Assembly: GCA_903918705.1 (NCBI GenBank)
Contig: CAIXFP010000508.1
Span: 1-5,531, forward strand
DNA from: an uncultured Pseudomonadota bacterium
GTDB taxonomy: Bacteria > Pseudomonadota > Gammaproteobacteria > Burkholderiales > Thiobacillaceae
Direction of reading: 5' to 3'
DNA length: 5,531 bases
In this document: positions 1 through 5,531 of the stretch, one piece after another
Position numbering within the stretch: the first letter of the stretch is position 1
Layout of the letters: every line of letters begins with the position of its first letter
Notes under the pieces: generated by a model
The model's database searches: none
Told to the model about the DNA's origin: nothing
What the model saw: the letters and a program-made list of their open reading frames with translations, nothing else
Made by a program: the position numbers and the translations under genes

Positions 1-2
1 AT

Positions 3-479
3 CTATTTCAGGCAATGCACGCCCCCCGAGTTCTCCGCCACGTTGCCGCCGATGGAACAGGCGATTTGCGACGACGGGTCCGGTGCGTAATAGAGGCCAT
101 AGGGCGCCACCGCTTCGGAAATGGCCAGGTTGCGCACCCCCGGCTGCACCCGGGCGAGCCGGTTGTCCGCATCGATGGCCAGGATGCGGTTGAAACGCGC
201 CAGGGACAGCACCACGCCGTCCGCCAAAGGCAGCGCCCCGCCGGACAGCCCGGTGCCGGCACCGCGCGCCACCACCGGCACGCCGTGCACGCGGCAGGCA
301 TGCAACACGGCCTGAACCTGTTCGATCGTTTCCGGCAGGCACACCGCCAGGGGCACCTGGCGATACGCCGAGAGGCCGTCGCATTCGTAGGGGCGCAGGG
401 CCTCGGTCTCGATCAGGAGGGCGCTCGCAGGCAGGGCGGCGCGCAGGGCGGCAAGGAAAGATGGGGTCATGGGCGGCAT
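3..479 (-). CDS. glcD: GlcD-type FAD-linked 2-hydroxyacid (glycolate) oxidase subunit, N-terminal fragment ending at an in-frame TAG
   Basis: GlcD is the FAD subunit of glycolate oxidase and oxidises glycolate or related 2-hydroxyacids to 2-oxoacids, working with GlcE and GlcF. Seen here are 158 residues, all N-terminal leader plus the start of the FAD-binding PCMH domain (from about residue 42). Landmarks are GAGTGLSGGALP at 73-84, YYAPDPSSQ at 130-138, and IGGNVAENSGG at 143-153 followed by VHCLK at 154-158, a very characteristic GlcD signature. Full family members are near 490-500 residues, so about two thirds is missing. The reading frame meets TAG at positions 3-5, where relatives continue with Tyr-Gly. 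Only two bases lie beyond the stop, so a nonsense mutation, an insertion junction and an assembly edge cannot be separated. Starts at 479 or 470 (Met4) are both possible; neither has a clear Shine-Dalgarno sequence. It is third in the leftward gene row, 97 bases after the kinase. D-lactate or another 2-hydroxyacid is an alternative substrate. Confidence 0.85.
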   Translation of the reverse strand: MPPMTPSFLAALRAALPASALLIETEALRPYECDGLSAYRQVPLAVCLPETIEQVQAVLHACRVHGVPVVARGAGTGLSGGALPLADGVVLSLARFNRILAIDADNRLARVQPGVRNLAISEAVAPYGLYYAPDPSSQIACSIGGNVAENSGGVHCLK

Positions 480-516
480 AGGGTGCGGTGAGGGACGAAC
501 CGCGTCAGTCGTGGCC

Positions 517-547
517 GATGCGCTTCGCTGCGCTCACCACATCCTAC
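517..547 (-). repeat. REP-like palindrome with GTAG head (GTAGGATG type)
   Basis: Read on the minus strand this stretch begins GTAGGATGTGGTGAGCGCAG and ends GCGCATC. The outer arms GATGTG and CGCATC pair over six positions, one of them a G-T wobble, and the interior is rich in GCGC/AGCG. The layout resembles the GTAG-headed extragenic palindromes common in beta- and gammaproteobacterial genomes (the GTAGGATGGG...CCCATC type). It lies in the 97-base gap between the kinase stop and the glcD start. I see no other feature in that gap and no obvious T-run terminator. Family assignment is by recalled resemblance; multicopy status in the genome cannot be seen from this window. Confidence 0.5.
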
Positions 548-576
548 GAATTCGGATTTGCTTCTCATGTTGCCGA

Positions 577-1878
577 TTATGCCGAAAGCCGCGCCACCAC
601 CGTGGCCAGGGCGTCATCGTCGCCCACGTTGCCGGGGAAGATCACCACCGGCAAATCGGGATAGCGTGGATGATCGACGGGACAGCGCACCACCGAGCAG
701 CCCGGAAGGATTTGTCCGAGCACGCGGGAGGCCGTTAGGGCGAGGCCGGCTGAGAGCACGTCGTTGGAGGTGATGCCGCCCTTGCTCACCAGGTAGCCCA
801 GGCTGGCCGGCAGGCCGCGCACCACGTCCATGAGGAAGCCGGACACCGCCTCGCCGAAGGCCAGGCGAGCCGCCTGATCGGGAAATTGGCGCTCGCCGCG
901 ACTGGTATAGATGGCCGCGGTGTAGCCCTGGAGATGGGCGTCCCGGGCCAGGGCCAGGATTTCGTCCAGCATTCGCCCACGCGCCGCCGCGATGCGGTCG
1001 ACGTCCACTTCCAGCCCCACCACCCCCGGCACTTCCAGCAGGCGCTCCAGTTGCACCGTGGTCTTCTGAACGTGGGACCCCACCACCACCGCCCCAGGCT
1101 TGCCTACGCGCACGTATTCGCGCATCGAATCCGCTGTCACCGGCTGCGCTGGCAGTTGCGCCAAAGCGGTGATCAGGCTGGCGCCGGAACGGAACAGGAA
1201 GCGCTTGCCCCGAGCCACCGCCGCCTTCAACTGCGCCGCGAAATGGTCGTAGTCCGCCTGGGTCTGCGCATCCACCACGCAACAGCGGTTGTCATGCAAG
1301 TTCAGCAGGCGTTCCGAGACATCGCCGCGCACGTTTGCCAGCAGGAAGCGTTCGACTTCGCCCGCCTTGATCCGGCCGGCAGTTTTTTCTTCCACGTAGT
1401 TGGGCAGGTAGCTATGGCGGTAGCCGAACACCGAATCCCGGGCGAATTCCGTTTCGTGCACCGGGGTCGGCGTGCCGTTCACCATGAGGTAGTGGATGCT
1501 GTCGCGGGTGGTACGCCCCCCCTCGAAGAAGGCGGGGGTGAGGAAGTGGGCATCGAAGGGGCCGAGTTCCTCCGCCATGACATCGGTTTCCACCGGGTAA
1601 TGGCCGCGCAGCGTGGAGTCGGAACGGCTGACGTAAATCGGGTTCAGGTCGAGACCCGCCAGCGCCTGCTTCAGGTTGTGGCACACCTCGCGGGTCACCT
1701 CCGCGGCCCGCGCCGCCTCCATGCCGCGGGTGTTGGTGAGAACGAAGAACAACGGCGATTCGTCGTGCAGCGCCGCCCGCAAGGTCTCCACGTCCCAACG
1801 GGTCAGCAGCAGACAGGAATGCACCGTCTGGGAGCCGGTGGGATCGTCGTCGAGGATGATGATTTTGCTGGGGGTCAT
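577..1878 (-). CDS. Four-carbon acid sugar kinase family protein (DUF1537, OtnK/DtnK-like)
   Basis: This is a 433-residue protein, normal length for the family, which phosphorylates C4 sugar acids (3-oxo-tetronate, D-threonate or D-erythronate) with ATP in the cytosol. The N-terminal substrate domain opens with LDDDPTGSQ (9-17), equivalent to the DD-TG signature, and has SRSDSTLRGHY (84-94), the family's DSTLRG motif. The C-terminal nucleotide-binding domain (from about 255) shows VVVGSHV (264-270), SKGGITSNDV (366-374) and FPGNVGDDDAL (414-424), matching the GS, GG-TS and GN-G blocks. DDDPTGSQ differs from the ADDFTGA form of characterised tetronate kinases, so the substrate is open. The ATG at 1878 is the only sensible start but has no good Shine-Dalgarno sequence; the inverted repeat begins about 25 bases upstream. 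The gene follows the ThDP enzyme after a 137-base gap and precedes glcD, suggesting co-transcription. Older databases sometimes call relatives type III effector-like, which I do not support. Confidence 0.88.
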   Translation of the reverse strand: MTPSKIIILDDDPTGSQTVHSCLLLTRWDVETLRAALHDESPLFFVLTNTRGMEAARAAEVTREVCHNLKQALAGLDLNPIYVSRSDSTLRGHYPVETDVMAEELGPFDAHFLTPAFFEGGRTTRDSIHYLMVNGTPTPVHETEFARDSVFGYRHSYLPNYVEEKTAGRIKAGEVERFLLANVRGDVSERLLNLHDNRCCVVDAQTQADYDHFAAQLKAAVARGKRFLFRSGASLITALAQLPAQPVTADSMREYVRVGKPGAVVVGSHVQKTTVQLERLLEVPGVVGLEVDVDRIAAARGRMLDEILALARDAHLQGYTAAIYTSRGERQFPDQAARLAFGEAVSGFLMDVVRGLPASLGYLVSKGGITSNDVLSAGLALTASRVLGQILPGCSVVRCPVDHPRYPDLPVVIFPGNVGDDDALATVVARLSA

Positions 1879-1902
1879 GGCAAGTAGCGTTGGGTTTCAA
1901 CT

Positions 1903-2006
1903 CCCCCCCTTTCCCAAAGGGGGGCTGGGGGGGGATTTCCACACGGGTGAAGCGGGTGGCGGGCTAAATACAAATCCCCCCTGCCCCCCCTTTGGGAAAG
2001 GGGGGG
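1903..2006. repeat. Inverted pair of C/G-run palindromes (REPIN/MITE-like element)
   Basis: Two copies of a roughly 35-base unit face each other. The left copy (1903-1938) reads C7-TTT-CCC-AAA-G6-CT-G8-ATTT. The right copy (1972-2006), on the opposite strand, reads C7-TTT-CCC-AAA-G7-CA-G6-ATTT. They differ only in run lengths and one base, with 33 bases between. Each copy also folds alone: C6TTT with AAAG6 around a CCC loop (1904-1924), and C7TTT with AAAG7 around a GGG loop (1984-2006). The whole forms a 104-base element filling the gap between the ThDP-enzyme stop (2016) and the kinase start (1878). It carries no gene; translation across it gives only spurious PPFPKGG-type peptides. Similar CCCCTTT/AAAGGGG repeats recur in many bacterial genomes, from general recollection. 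It may stabilise or attenuate the transcript between the two genes. It lacks a T-run, so it is not a standard intrinsic terminator. Confidence 0.8.
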
Positions 2007-2015
2007 CCCACAGAT

Positions 2016-4229
2016 TTAGCCCAGCAACGCCATTGCCCGTGCCGCCATCGCCTCGCCGGTCAGCCCGTTGAATTCCATGATTTCCCCGGCACTGGCGGTG
2101 GTCTCGCCGCGCTTCCAGGCCATCACGTCGCGGCGCGGGGCACGGGTGCGCAACAGCACCGGTTCCAGGGGACCGGACGGGCCGCCGGACACGGCGATCA
2201 GGCAATCGCCATCGAACAGGGCGTTGAACTCGGCATCACTCATGAAGGCGCCGTCCGGTTGCGATACGGTGTCCCAGGCCACGTCCGTGGGCCGATAGAG
2301 GCGGCGCGGGTTGGCGGCGCTGACGATGCGTACCTTGTGGCCGGCGGCTTCCAGCCTGGCCTTGGCCGCGAACACCGGCAGCAACACCATGTCGCCGGTC
2401 ACCGCGAACACCACGGTTTTGTCCCCGTCGGCGCTTTCGTACAGCGCCACTGCGCCGCAGTCGATGCCCGCGCGGGCCTGCTCCAGCGTCGTGTACACCG
2501 GCAGCGGCGACTTCGAAGCGATGATGGCGATGCCCTTGTTGAAGGTGCCCAGCGCCCACTCGTAGGCCGCCTGGATCTGGTTGGCGTCGCAGGGGAACAC
2601 GGGGTAGACGTTGCCGTTCTTCATCTGGGCGGCGAAGTAGTTCTCGATTTCCGGGCGCTGGTGGGTCCAGCCGTTGCGGCCCTGCTCCAGGGCGCCGGCG
2701 GTGAACATGCAGACGTAGGACGGCGTCTTGCGCCGCAGTTCCGCCATGGCCTGAGCCACGGTCTGAACGATGGGCCAGCCGTTGATGGCGAAGCTCTCGT
2801 AGGACAGCCACAGGGAGCGGGCGCCGAACAGGGCCAGGGCCGCCGTCAATCCGGCGCAGGCGTCCTCGTTCAGGGGCTCGTAGACCTGGCCGGCGGGCCC
2901 CTGGTTGTAGAGGGCGTCGCTCACCGGGTGGCGGATCTTAAGGGCGACGTTGATGTTGGCCATGGCGGATGCCTCGTTGCCGTCGGCGTTGGCCACCACG
3001 AAATACGGGTCCACCTGGCCCACCGCCGCCACCAGGGCGCCAAAGGCCGTGGCTGGCACCTGGTTCTCGCCGCGCGGGAATTCCCGAATCGGCAGCGGCG
3101 GCAGTTCCGCGATGTCCAGTTCCCGCTCCGTCACCACCGTCTTCGCAGCGGGGCCGCCGCCGGCGCGGGTGAAGTTCTCGCGCACGATCTGCCAGGCTTC
3201 CGGGCTCAAGGCGCGGCGTTGTAGCGCGCTGGAGATGTGTTCCGCGTCCAGGGTGTCGGCCGGGTACAGGTTGTGGGCCTTGGCGCCGGTCTTGTGCACG
3301 CCGGCGCCCTTCAGTTGCTTGATGATCAACGCCGTGCGGTGGCCACCGAGGGCGCTTTTCGCGGCGGCGTCGGCGGCCTGCAACACGGCGGCGGTGAAGG
3401 CCAGGCGGCGGTCGAGGGCGAACTGGCTGCTGTCCACGTAAGCGCCGGGCTGGTCCTGGTCATCGAAGTTCTTCGCGTCCACCAGGAACACGTTCTCGAA
3501 GCCGTGGCCCTTCCAGTAGGCCGTCATCTCGGCGTTGCTCCAGGTGGCACACATGGAATGGTGCTCCTGGCTGTAGCCGTTCCACACCAGCACCGGCAGG
3601 TAGTTGGTCGCCGCCGGATAGGCCGTGTTGAAGTGCATCATGGAGTTCAGCACGTAGGGCTCGCCCATGCCGCCGTCGCCGATGGTCACCGGGAACAGGC
3701 GGCCGGGGTGCAGCAGGGCGCCGGCCATGGCGAAATGCTGGCCCTGGCCCAGGGGTCCGGCGGGAGCCAGCAGGCCGGGAATGGCGCCGGAGAGATGGCC
3801 CAGCAGGCCGTGCCTTTCCCGGAAGCGGTCGCGCAGATCCTGCACGGTGTGGATGCCCATTTCTTCCAGGGAACGGTCCAGGAACATGGCGGAATAGAAA
3901 CCGGGGGCGTGGTGACCCACTTCGGTGACGATGTGGGTGTGGCCCAGCATCACCAGGGCGGCATAGGCCTCCGCACTGGAGGCGAAGCCGCCGGGGTGGC
4001 CGGAAGCCTTGGCGCCGCAGATTTGCAGGGTGAGATAGCGCAGGGCGTCGGCCGCCAGCAGGGTCTGGTAGGCGGCGGCGCGGGAATTGCCGCCGGCAAT
4101 GGCGCCGGCGCCCGCGGCGATGGCGGGTTCCCCGGCATGCTCGGCGAAGCCGGGCCAGGATGGGCCGTAATACTGGATGCCGGCACAGAAAGCGGGGGCG
4201 AATTCGGAAGGTTGAGTGGCGGCGTGCAT
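2016..4229 (-). CDS. Thiamine diphosphate-dependent transketolase/phosphoketolase-like enzyme
   Basis: This 737-residue cytosolic enzyme is predicted to use ThDP and a divalent metal to cleave or transfer C2 ketol units of sugar phosphates. The N-terminal part looks transketolase-like: SGHPGG (76-81), GHH (105-107), GPLGQG (158-163) and the ThDP/metal motif GDG (184-186) with Asn217 in WNGY. Further along it follows phosphoketolase (XFP): LKGAG (306-310), KAHNLYP (317-323; compare XFP RAHQVP), VYEPLNED with the likely catalytic Glu455, SYESF (476-480), NGWTHQRPE (519-527; Asn519 and His523 match XFP catalytic residues), PCDANQ and SKSPLPVYTTLEQA. XFP proteins are near 790-825 residues and transketolases near 660, so the length is intermediate. 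The XFP active-site His in SIHEGGELGY seems absent, replaced by the transketolase GPLGQG block. A TTG start at 4244 would add five residues, but AGGAG six bases before the ATG at 4229 decides for the ATG. It is first of the leftward genes. The exact reaction is unknown. Confidence 0.85.
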   Translation of the reverse strand: MHAATQPSEFAPAFCAGIQYYGPSWPGFAEHAGEPAIAAGAGAIAGGNSRAAAYQTLLAADALRYLTLQICGAKASGHPGGFASSAEAYAALVMLGHTHIVTEVGHHAPGFYSAMFLDRSLEEMGIHTVQDLRDRFRERHGLLGHLSGAIPGLLAPAGPLGQGQHFAMAGALLHPGRLFPVTIGDGGMGEPYVLNSMMHFNTAYPAATNYLPVLVWNGYSQEHHSMCATWSNAEMTAYWKGHGFENVFLVDAKNFDDQDQPGAYVDSSQFALDRRLAFTAAVLQAADAAAKSALGGHRTALIIKQLKGAGVHKTGAKAHNLYPADTLDAEHISSALQRRALSPEAWQIVRENFTRAGGGPAAKTVVTERELDIAELPPLPIREFPRGENQVPATAFGALVAAVGQVDPYFVVANADGNEASAMANINVALKIRHPVSDALYNQGPAGQVYEPLNEDACAGLTAALALFGARSLWLSYESFAINGWPIVQTVAQAMAELRRKTPSYVCMFTAGALEQGRNGWTHQRPEIENYFAAQMKNGNVYPVFPCDANQIQAAYEWALGTFNKGIAIIASKSPLPVYTTLEQARAGIDCGAVALYESADGDKTVVFAVTGDMVLLPVFAAKARLEAAGHKVRIVSAANPRRLYRPTDVAWDTVSQPDGAFMSDAEFNALFDGDCLIAVSGGPSGPLEPVLLRTRAPRRDVMAWKRGETTASAGEIMEFNGLTGEAMAARAMALLG

Positions 4230-4235
4230 GGCGGG

Positions 4236-4240
4236 CTCCT
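4236..4240 (-). promoter_or_regulatory. Ribosome binding site of the ThDP-enzyme gene
   Basis: Read on the minus strand this is a perfect AGGAG, six bases before the ATG at 4229. It fixes that ATG as the start in preference to the upstream in-frame TTG at 4244, which would place the AGGAG inside the coding region. Confidence 0.8.
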
Positions 4241-4264
4241 GCAAAAGGTATGGCGGTGGGAAAT

Positions 4265-4293
4265 ACTCTACCTAATCACTCAACATTCCACAA
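4265..4293 (-). promoter_or_regulatory. Candidate sigma70 promoter for the leftward genes
   Basis: On the minus strand, TTGTGG (4288-4293) and TAGAGT (4265-4270) are separated by exactly 17 bases and resemble -35 and -10 boxes (3 of 6 and 4 of 6 consensus matches). Transcription would start near 4258, giving a leader of about 30 bases before the ATG. The boxes sit in the only AT-rich patch of the divergent region (about 4260-4325), which supports a promoter there even if the exact boxes are uncertain. Confidence 0.4.
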
Positions 4294-4304
4294 TGCAGTT
4301 TCGT

Positions 4305-4319
4305 TTTCATAATGTGAAA
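4305..4319. promoter_or_regulatory. 15-base palindrome, candidate operator
   Basis: TTTCA-TAATG-TGAAA has perfect five-base arms, and the central ATx core adds one more symmetric pair. It lies just upstream of the candidate -35 box, centred about 54 bases before the predicted transcription start, a typical place for an activator. The TTTCA/TGAAA form recalls operators of IclR/KdgR-type sugar-acid regulators, which would suit the neighbouring genes, but no regulator gene is in the window and the family assignment is a guess. It could equally act on a rightward metA promoter. Confidence 0.4.
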
Positions 4320-4355
4320 TAATGAGAAGGGGGAGCAAAGCGTGGCGCGGCTTAT

Positions 4356-4391
4356 GGCGCGGTGGTGCATCGGGCTTCGTGCCTCCGCGCC
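4356..4391 (+). other. GC-rich hairpin in the metA leader region
   Basis: GGCGCGG (4356-4362) pairs perfectly with CCGCGCC (4385-4391). Inner pairing continues with small bulges (GCA at 4367-4369 with TGC at 4380-4382) around a roughly ten-base loop. It is about 140 bases upstream of the metA start. I do not recognise it as a SAM riboswitch or another known leader RNA, no T-run follows, and chance pairing in GC-rich DNA is possible. The rest of 4392-4523 shows nothing else I can name. Confidence 0.25.
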
Positions 4392-4523
4392 TCCCTCGCC
4401 CCGGAGGAAATCAGGGCCAGGCGCGCACTCGTGGGGTAGCACTCGGAAGCTGGAAGCACGTCCCGGCATCGCCGCGACGACCGTTTGCGGCTTAATATCC
4501 CCGCCCCTTCGCCGGAAAGTCTC

Positions 4524-4527
4524 GGAG
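4524..4527 (+). promoter_or_regulatory. Ribosome binding site of metA
   Basis: GGAG lies five bases before the ATG at 4533. The start is further supported by the MPI...DLPAL opening, which matches the N-terminus of known MetA proteins. Confidence 0.7.
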
Positions 4528-4532
4528 AACCC

Positions 4533-5531
4533 ATGCCCATAGTCGCCCACAACGACCTGCCCGCCCTGCAACGCCTCAAGGAGGCGGGTACCACCATCGT
4601 GCTGCCGGAGGATCGCGCCGCCGCCCAGGACATCCGCGAGTTGCACATCGGCCTGCTCAACATGATGCCGGATGCGGCTTTGGAAGCGACCGAGCGGCAG
4701 TTCTTCCGCCTGATCGGCGAGAGCAACCCCATCGCCCAGTTCTACGTGCATCCCTTCACCCTGGACGCCATCCCGCGCGGGCCCAAGGCGGCGGAGCACG
4801 TCGCCCGTTATTACGACACCCTGGCATCGGTGCGGGAGCAGGGTCTGGACGCGCTGATCATCACCGGCGCCAACGTCACCGGCGAGGATCTGTCGCGGGA
4901 ACCGTTCTGGCAGCCTCTCTCCGAGGTGATCGATTGGGCCTGGGAGAACGTCACCACCACCCTGCTCTCCTGTTTGGCCACCCACGCCGTGCTGCACAGC
5001 CGCTATGGCCAGAAGCGGGTGCGGCAGGCTTCCAAGCGCTGGGGCGTGTTCTCGCACCGGGTGCTGGACCCGCGCCATCCCCTGGTGGGCGACGTGAACA
5101 CCCGCTTCGACGTGCCCCATTCCCGTTGGAACGATGTCTCCCGCGCCCAGTTCGAGGCGGCGGGCCTGCGCGTTCTGGTGGAAAGCGAGGAGGTGGGCGT
5201 GCATCTGGCCACCAGCCACGATGGCTTGCGCCTGGTGTTTTTCCAGGGCCATCCGGAGTACGACACGATTTCCCTGTTGAAGGAGTACAAACGCGACGCC
5301 CTGCTGGCGGCCCAGGGGAAATTGCCGGCGTTTCCGCCCTTCCCCGACAACTACCTGCGCGTGCACGAGCAGGCCATCCTGCTGGAATGGTGCGAGCGCC
5401 TGAAAACCGCGGCGGCGGGCCAACCCCTGCCGGAATTCCCGGAAGCCACGGTGGCGAAGCACCTCGACAATACTTGGCACGACACCGCCGAGGCGGTGAT
5501 CGGCAACTGGATGGGCTGCATGTATCAGATG
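4533..5531 (+). CDS. metA: Homoserine O-acyltransferase (MetA family), 3' end outside the window
   Basis: MetA activates homoserine by acylation (succinyl- or acetyl-CoA) in the first committed step of methionine synthesis in the cytosol. The frame is open for 333 codons to the window edge. Seen are the MPI...DLPAL start, LHIGLLNMMP (37-46), the nucleophile Cys147 in LLSCLATHA, GVFSHRVL (171-178), VPHSRW (194-199) and catalytic GHPEYD with His240 and Glu242 (E. coli Cys142, His235, Glu237). The last residues, GNW...MYQM, align with E. coli NWLNYYVYQ, so few residues should be missing. Compared with E. coli (309 residues) there is an extra segment of about 20 residues around 276-310. The acyl-selectivity position (E. 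coli Gly111, Glu in acetyl-specific enzymes) is Thr116 here, so the choice of succinyl or acetyl donor cannot be read off. A long minus-strand frame overlapping it is a GC-driven shadow. It is transcribed divergently from the leftward genes and probably unrelated to them. Confidence 0.95.
   Translation, partial: MPIVAHNDLPALQRLKEAGTTIVLPEDRAAAQDIRELHIGLLNMMPDAALEATERQFFRLIGESNPIAQFYVHPFTLDAIPRGPKAAEHVARYYDTLASVREQGLDALIITGANVTGEDLSREPFWQPLSEVIDWAWENVTTTLLSCLATHAVLHSRYGQKRVRQASKRWGVFSHRVLDPRHPLVGDVNTRFDVPHSRWNDVSRAQFEAAGLRVLVESEEVGVHLATSHDGLRLVFFQGHPEYDTISLLKEYKRDALLAAQGKLPAFPPFPDNYLRVHEQAILLEWCERLKTAAAGQPLPEFPEATVAKHLDNTWHDTAEAVIGNWMGCMYQM

Noticed and set aside
886..1887. 333-residue plus-strand frame
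   Set aside because: Antisense to the kinase gene, with no recognisable domain.
1984..2006. Intrinsic terminator just after the ThDP-enzyme stop
   Set aside because: The stem is strong but is followed by a G-rich run, not T residues, and an almost identical inverted copy lies nearby. A repeat element explains it better.
1903..2006. CRISPR-like repeat pair
   Set aside because: Only two copies, in inverted orientation, each self-complementary, with no further repeats or cas genes.
4230..4244. TTG start at 4244 for the ThDP enzyme
   Set aside because: The AGGAG at 4236-4240 would lie inside the coding region; it is ideally placed for the ATG at 4229.
1992..4322. Long plus-strand frames at 1992-3224 and 3237-4322
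   Set aside because: Both are antisense to the ThDP-enzyme gene, rich in His, Gly, Arg and Val, and without family motifs. They are shadows of codon bias.
4245..4532. SAM riboswitch upstream of metA
   Set aside because: I could not match the region to SAM-I, SAM-II or SAM/SAH core patterns. Only a generic GC-rich hairpin is visible.
4272..5480. 402-residue open frame on the minus strand
   Set aside because: It is antisense to metA, whose catalytic motifs and start site are clear on the plus strand. The translated product has no recognisable domain and is typical of a GC-rich shadow.

Overview
The window looks like GC-rich proteobacterial chromosome, probably betaproteobacterial (for example Rhodocyclales or a relative). 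This rests on codon use, the style of the encoded proteins, a GTAGGATG-type REP-like repeat and a long-form MetA. It is an inference from general appearance, not a taxonomic assignment.

Layout. Three genes are read leftward on the minus strand, in the order: (1) a 737-residue thiamine diphosphate (ThDP) enzyme of the transketolase/phosphoketolase superfamily (2016-4229); (2) a 433-residue four-carbon acid sugar kinase of the DUF1537 type (577-1878); (3) the N-terminal part of a GlcD-type FAD-linked 2-hydroxyacid oxidase (3-479). The third gene reaches an in-frame TAG at the very edge of the window, directly after the conserved VHCLK motif. Divergently, on the plus strand, lies metA (4533 to the end), a homoserine O-acyltransferase whose 3' end is outside the window. 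A 303-base intergenic region (4230-4532) separates the two divergent units. It holds a candidate promoter for the leftward genes, a 15-base palindrome that may be an operator, a GC-rich hairpin and the metA ribosome binding site.

Between the first and second leftward genes sits a ~104-base inverted pair of C/G-run palindromes (REPIN/MITE-like). The gap between the second and third contains a GTAG-headed REP-like palindrome.

How the genes may work together. The three leftward genes look like one metabolic unit. The ThDP enzyme belongs to a superfamily that handles C2 units and makes or uses erythrose 4-phosphate. The kinase family phosphorylates C4 sugar acids. The GlcD family oxidises 2-hydroxyacids such as glycolate. 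A route linking C4 sugar acids, C2 units and central sugar phosphates is plausible but unproven. The most unusual item is the ThDP enzyme: its N-terminal half carries transketolase-style motifs (SGHPGG, GPLGQG), while its middle and C-terminal parts follow phosphoketolase (XFP) landmarks. metA is probably just a divergent housekeeping neighbour.
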